Positions 60,686 to 64,000 of a DNA stretch of 64,000 nucleotides are shown piece after piece. The DNA is from Dehalococcoidia bacterium (GTDB lineage Bacteria; Chloroflexota; Dehalococcoidia; Lucifugimonadales; Lucifugimonadaceae), in NCBI GenBank assembly GCA_012959765.1, contig DUCO01000027.1, positions 1 to 64,000 of the forward strand, in the 5' to 3' direction. The translations under genes were made by a program, and so were the position numbers. Under the pieces are notes generated by a model. It made no database searches. It saw only the letters and a program-made list of their open reading frames with translations, and was not told the origin of the DNA. Numbering within the stretch: position 1 is the first letter of the stretch; each line of letters starts with the position of its first letter.

Positions 60686-62311
60686 ATGACTAAAAAAGTT
60701 GAGCTATACGACACGACACTTCGTGACGGAACCCAGCAGGAAGGCATCTCGCTTTCTGTTGAGGACAAGCTCGCTATTACCCAGCGCCTCGATCAACTCG
60801 GAATCGATGTGATCGAAGGTGGATACGCTGGCGCAAACCCCAAAGACGACGAGTACTTCCAACGAGTGCAGTCGCTTGATTTGAAGCACGCTCAAATCGC
60901 CGCGTTCGGGAACACTCGCCGCGCCAACGTCGATGCCGATTCCGATCCCACACTCAAGGCTTTGCTCGACACCAACGCACCAGTTTTGACACTGGTCGGG
61001 AAGTCATCGGAATACCAGGTTCGAGACGTTCTTCAGACATCGCTCGAAGAAAATCTCGCCATGATCACCGACTCTGTTGCGTATCTGAAGAGCAAGGATC
61101 GTCGGGTTTTCTTCGACGCCGAACATTTCTTCGATGGCTACAAGATGAACCCCGACTACGCCGTCCAGACACTACGAGTAGCAATGGATTCGGGTGCAGA
61201 GCGCCTAATCCTGTGCGACACAAACGGCGGCACGCTTCCAAGCGAAGTCGCAGAGATCGTTACCCAGATCAAAAAAGATCTCGGCGAAGATGCCGTGATC
61301 GGAATCCACTCGCACAACGACACCGACACCGCTGTCGCCTCCGCCATTGCGGCAGTCGAAGCCGGTGCGTTCCAGGTGCAGGGCTGCATCAACGGCTACG
61401 GTGAACGAACCGGAAACGCCAACATGGTCAGCGTGATCGGCAATCTAAACTTGAAAATGGGAGTCTCAGCAATCTCCGACGACCAGCTAGCCACCCTGAC
61501 CGAAGTATCAAACTTCGTTTCGGAAAAAGTAAATCGAAGCCCATTCCAGTTCCAACCATTCGTTGGTTCCAGCGCGTTCTCCCATAAAGGCGGACTTCAC
61601 GCCGCAGCAACCCAGAAGTCGGTTCAGGCATACCAGCACATCGAGCCCTCGCTGGTCGGAAACTCAAACGACGTAGTAATTTCCGAACTCTCAGGTCGAG
61701 GCAACATCATCCACCGAATTCGCGAGATGGGACTAGAAGCCGACCTCGACGATGCCGATGCACGCCGCATCGTCCAGCACGTAAAAGATCAGGAATCAAA
61801 AGGCTTCTCCTACGAAGGCGCAAACGCCTCGTTCGATCTAGTCCTCCGCCGTGCCCTCCCAAACTACGAGGCACCCTTCGAACTGGTCGACTTCATGGTG
61901 GTGATCGAAAACCGACGTCGATCCTCGTTTGGCACCGGCTGGCGAACAGACGGCACCGAGCACCCGATGCTCTCAGAAGCCACAGTAAAAGTACGAGTCG
62001 GCGACAACATTCTCCACACAGCAGCCGAAGGCGACGGGCCGATCGGCGCGCTCGACGGCGCCCTACGCAAGGGCCTAACCGATGCCTACCCCGAACTAAA
62101 ATCGATTCGCCTAACCGACTACAAAGTACGCGTCGTAAACGAAGGCGTTGGCACCGGCGCAGCCGTTCGAGTAGTAATCGAATCCGCCGACGACAAGGAC
62201 GTTTGGTACACCGTAGGCGCCTCCACAAACATCATCGAGGCCAGCTGGCTGGCACTCACCGATAGCTTCGAGTGGTGGCTATTCCAGAACAACGTTGTTG
62301 GCGGGGCGTAG
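60686..62311 (+). CDS. cimA: (R)-citramalate synthase CimA
   Basis: A 541-residue member of the 2-isopropylmalate/citramalate synthase family: ELYDTTLRDGTQQEG (metal Asp, catalytic Arg), HSHNDTDTAVA (metal His pair), VQGCINGYGERTGNAN, HKGGLHAAA, and the C-terminal regulatory domain with GDGPIGALDGALRKGL and LTDYKVRV. The GERTGNAN form and the DALDxALRK-type regulatory domain match CimA, not LeuA. It condenses pyruvate and acetyl-CoA, giving the threonine-independent route to isoleucine. Controlled by the T-box just upstream; AGGAG precedes the ATG by 12 bases. Confidence 0.93.
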   Translation: MTKKVELYDTTLRDGTQQEGISLSVEDKLAITQRLDQLGIDVIEGGYAGANPKDDEYFQRVQSLDLKHAQIAAFGNTRRANVDADSDPTLKALLDTNAPVLTLVGKSSEYQVRDVLQTSLEENLAMITDSVAYLKSKDRRVFFDAEHFFDGYKMNPDYAVQTLRVAMDSGAERLILCDTNGGTLPSEVAEIVTQIKKDLGEDAVIGIHSHNDTDTAVASAIAAVEAGAFQVQGCINGYGERTGNANMVSVIGNLNLKMGVSAISDDQLATLTEVSNFVSEKVNRSPFQFQPFVGSSAFSHKGGLHAAATQKSVQAYQHIEPSLVGNSNDVVISELSGRGNIIHRIREMGLEADLDDADARRIVQHVKDQESKGFSYEGANASFDLVLRRALPNYEAPFELVDFMVVIENRRRSSFGTGWRTDGTEHPMLSEATVKVRVGDNILHTAAEGDGPIGALDGALRKGLTDAYPELKSIRLTDYKVRVVNEGVGTGAAVRVVIESADDKDVWYTVGASTNIIEASWLALTDSFEWWLFQNNVVGGA

Positions 62312-62368
62312 GGTTTTCGGGGTCGGTCCAAGTTCGAAATATGGTCAAAGCCACCCGAGCGGCCCCGC

Positions 62369-62809
62369 CTAATCGGAAGCCCTGTACGGCTCGCCATCGG
62401 TCTCGATCACCAACTCCGTAACCTCAGACTCCCCGTTGATCGAAAACGCCCGCACCACCGGTCGCGTCTTCTCCACCAGTGAAACGATAACGTGCCGCGT
62501 CGATATGCTCGCCACCTCGACAGCGTTCTTGATGTCGGTTTGTGATGGATAGCCCTGCGTGAACGTGTGCGAGTGGTAGATCGCAATAAACTCACGCCCC
62601 GACTTCTTCGCCTTTTCCTGCGCCTCAACCAGTTCACCCGGCTGCATGGTGTAACGACTGATCGGCTTTCTGGCCACGTTCGGCATGCGGTGTAGCTCGT
62701 CCGCCTCGTCGCCTTTGCCAAGCAGCAAGCCACAACATTCGTTGGGATCGTCTTCCATTGCGTGGGTAATGAGTTCGGCCAGTAGGTGGCGGGGAATCTT
62801 GATCGACAA
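62369..62809 (-). CDS. M67-family JAMM metalloprotease
   Basis: A 146-residue bacterial JAB1/MPN domain protein with a complete JAMM site: Glu in DDPNECCGLLLG and YHSHTFTQGYPSQTD (HxH, seven residues, S, two, D). Bacterial relatives (Mec+/CysO system) trim the C-terminus of ubiquitin-like sulfur carrier proteins. No carrier protein gene is adjacent. Convergent with cimA. Confidence 0.88.
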   Translation of the reverse strand: MSIKIPRHLLAELITHAMEDDPNECCGLLLGKGDEADELHRMPNVARKPISRYTMQPGELVEAQEKAKKSGREFIAIYHSHTFTQGYPSQTDIKNAVEVASISTRHVIVSLVEKTRPVVRAFSINGESEVTELVIETDGEPYRASD

Positions 62810-62974
62810 AGTTTTTGGAAAATACTCGGGTTCAGATGAGGAGAATTCGAAATAGGGTCAGCAACGTGCAGGCGAGTGCTGCGCGATTATACGTACAGCC
62901 ATAGAATCAGATGCTCGCAACAGCCCCGCGATTTCGCCAGTCGCAACCGAATCCCAACAATCTGAACTAAAAAA

Positions 62975-63775
62975 ATGAACCCAGAAGAACAGAAGATATC
63001 GGCCGGAATACTCGCCCTCAACCGGGTGCGAGTACAGACAATCGACGAACTCCCAGAAGAGGCCCGACCAGCTGACGAGGCCGAGGCCTATGAAGTTCAG
63101 GAAGCACTACACTCGCTTCTCGACGAGGCCGGCTACGGCAAACGCGTCGGCTACAAAATCGGCTGCACAACCCCCGTAATGCAGGAATTCCTCGGCATCG
63201 CAAACCCCTGCGCTGGCGGAGTGTTCAACACGTCGACCAACTACATCACTACCTCTGCCCAGTATCAAAACTTCTCGCATCCGGGAGTCGAATGCGAGAT
63301 AGCCGCCTTCATCGGCACCGATCTCACACCGACCACCGACGGCTCGCCATTCACAATAGATTCGGTTGCTCCAGGGGTGAAGGCATTATTCGGTGCTATA
63401 GAAATAGTCGACGATCGCTGGACCGACTACAAAGCCGTCGATACCCCGACCCTGATCGCCGATGATTTCTTCGCTTCAGGCATCGTTCTAAGCCAACCAC
63501 TACCAGTCGCCGAAGCCCCAGATCTAACAAAAGCAATCGGCCACATGACGATCAATGGCAAACGAGTAGGCGAAGGCACAACTGGCGACATTCTGGGGCA
63601 CCCCTACGAAGCGCTGGCATGGCTAGCCAACTCACTCGCAGCACGAGGCAAACACCTCAAAACCGGCGAAGTCGTCATGCTCGGCAGCGTAGTAGAAACG
63701 CAGTGGATAATGCCCGACGACGAAGTCCAAATCGACATCGAAGGCGTCGGCGGAGCACTCGTAAAGTTCGTTTAG
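62975..63775 (+). CDS. 2-keto-4-pentenoate hydratase / fumarylacetoacetate hydrolase-family protein
   Basis: A 266-residue protein of the MhpD-type hydratase group within the FAH superfamily: VGYKIGCTTPVMQEFLGI, metal-binding Glu residues in HPGVECEIAAF and AIEIVDDRW, and the end VETQWIMPDDEVQIDIEG. Relatives hydrate 2-hydroxypentadienoate in aromatic meta-cleavage or act on related oxo acids. It has no pathway neighbours. With the HpcH/HpaI aldolase at 5.3 kb it hints at breakdown of aromatic or oxo-acid compounds. Confidence 0.85.
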   Translation: MNPEEQKISAGILALNRVRVQTIDELPEEARPADEAEAYEVQEALHSLLDEAGYGKRVGYKIGCTTPVMQEFLGIANPCAGGVFNTSTNYITTSAQYQNFSHPGVECEIAAFIGTDLTPTTDGSPFTIDSVAPGVKALFGAIEIVDDRWTDYKAVDTPTLIADDFFASGIVLSQPLPVAEAPDLTKAIGHMTINGKRVGEGTTGDILGHPYEALAWLANSLAARGKHLKTGEVVMLGSVVETQWIMPDDEVQIDIEGVGGALVKFV

Positions 63776-64000
63776 CGAGCTACCCAACGACACTCCACGA
63801 GTCCGAGTCCGATCCCCAGCCCAATCCCCAACCCGCCCGCGACCAGCACACCCGGCCGCGAGCGTTCGGAGAATGTTTGTCGCCTAACTGCAACTGGGAT
63901 TATCGAAAATTCCGAATCCCTGCCCTCAAGGGGTTTGCAGCTGGAGCCCTATTGAACGCTGAGATCCGTCAAAGTGCGTATTTAAGTTCAACTTAGGAGT
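63776..64000. other. Trailing region, no supported gene
   Basis: Only frames shadowing the preceding gene continue here. No start with a ribosome binding site, hairpin or family signature was found before the window ends. Confidence 0.4.

Noticed and set aside
63619-63996. Arg/Pro-rich ORF of 125 codons at the window end
   Set aside because: It starts inside the hydratase gene in another frame and has the composition of a shadow frame.
1-64000. tRNA genes
   Set aside because: Several GTTCGA-like strings occur, but none is flanked by a matching acceptor stem and anticodon arm; they lie inside coding sequence.

Overview
The window reads as a stretch of bacterial chromosome of about 50% GC, most likely from an uncultured marine Chloroflexota of the Dehalococcoidia / SAR202 type. 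The pointers are indirect: a split alternative complex III (ACIII) operon, a mandelate-racemase-like enolase-superfamily enzyme together with HpcH/HpaI, SDR and hydratase genes, an actinobacterial/chloroflexal gene pair (SCO1664 family plus DUF3090), an HtpX-PspAB pair, FabL-type fatty acid synthesis, and frequent TTG starts. No rRNA gene, tRNA gene, transposase, phage gene or CRISPR array was seen.

Left part (1-15.1 kb), accessory: a long coiled-coil lipoprotein, an enolase-superfamily dehydratase, an HpcH/HpaI aldolase followed by three terminators in tandem, a wrecked LuxR-family ATPase regulator, a minus-strand group made of a TrpB2-like protein that lacks its PLP lysine followed by both E1 subunits of a thiamine-dependent 2-oxo acid dehydrogenase, a collagen-like lipoprotein with seven Cys-paired repeats, and a broken GNAT acetyltransferase.

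Middle (15.2-28.5 kb), respiration: a plus-strand run encodes ACIII (pentaheme ActA, Cys-free ActB1, Fe-S ActB2, two NrfD-type membrane subunits, ActD, monoheme ActE) and continues directly into cytochrome c maturation (CcmH, CcmF, a CcmI-like protein, a secreted/membrane protein and a TlpA/CcmG-like thioredoxin). The same block therefore builds the quinol-oxidising complex and attaches its haems.

Next (28.7-44 kb), core metabolism: two SDRs; a type II fatty acid cluster (two HadA/HadB-like dehydratases, PlsX, FabG, FabL); an A-type Fe-S carrier with YgfZ; histidine genes hisH-hisA-(methyltransferase)-hisF-(HAD)-hisIE; a DUF1385 protein; the ribosomal genes rplU-rpmA-rpmE; and a glutamate-dehydrogenase pseudogene.

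Right part (44-64 kb): a minus-strand group MMPL exporter / AttH-type lipoprotein / flavin reductase / GT4 glycosyltransferase; a frameshifted aminoglycoside-phosphotransferase-like gene; gyrA with an unusual alternating purine-pyrimidine palindrome upstream; a class I amidotransferase-like protein without its catalytic triad; pspAB-htpX; an inositol monophosphatase-like enzyme; a frameshifted DUF427 gene; an AlkX-type DNA glycosylase; DUF3090 and SCO1664-family genes preceded by an overlapping small ORF; a T-box leader controlling citramalate synthase; an M67 JAMM peptidase; and a 2-keto-4-pentenoate-hydratase-like gene.

Three themes run across the window. Five genes are visibly decaying. 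Two intact enzyme-fold genes have lost catalytic residues. One short hairpin, GTGAC-N3-GTCAC followed by a T-run, sits at the stop codon of three unrelated genes. All assignments rest on reading the sequence and on remembered family signatures; no search was run.
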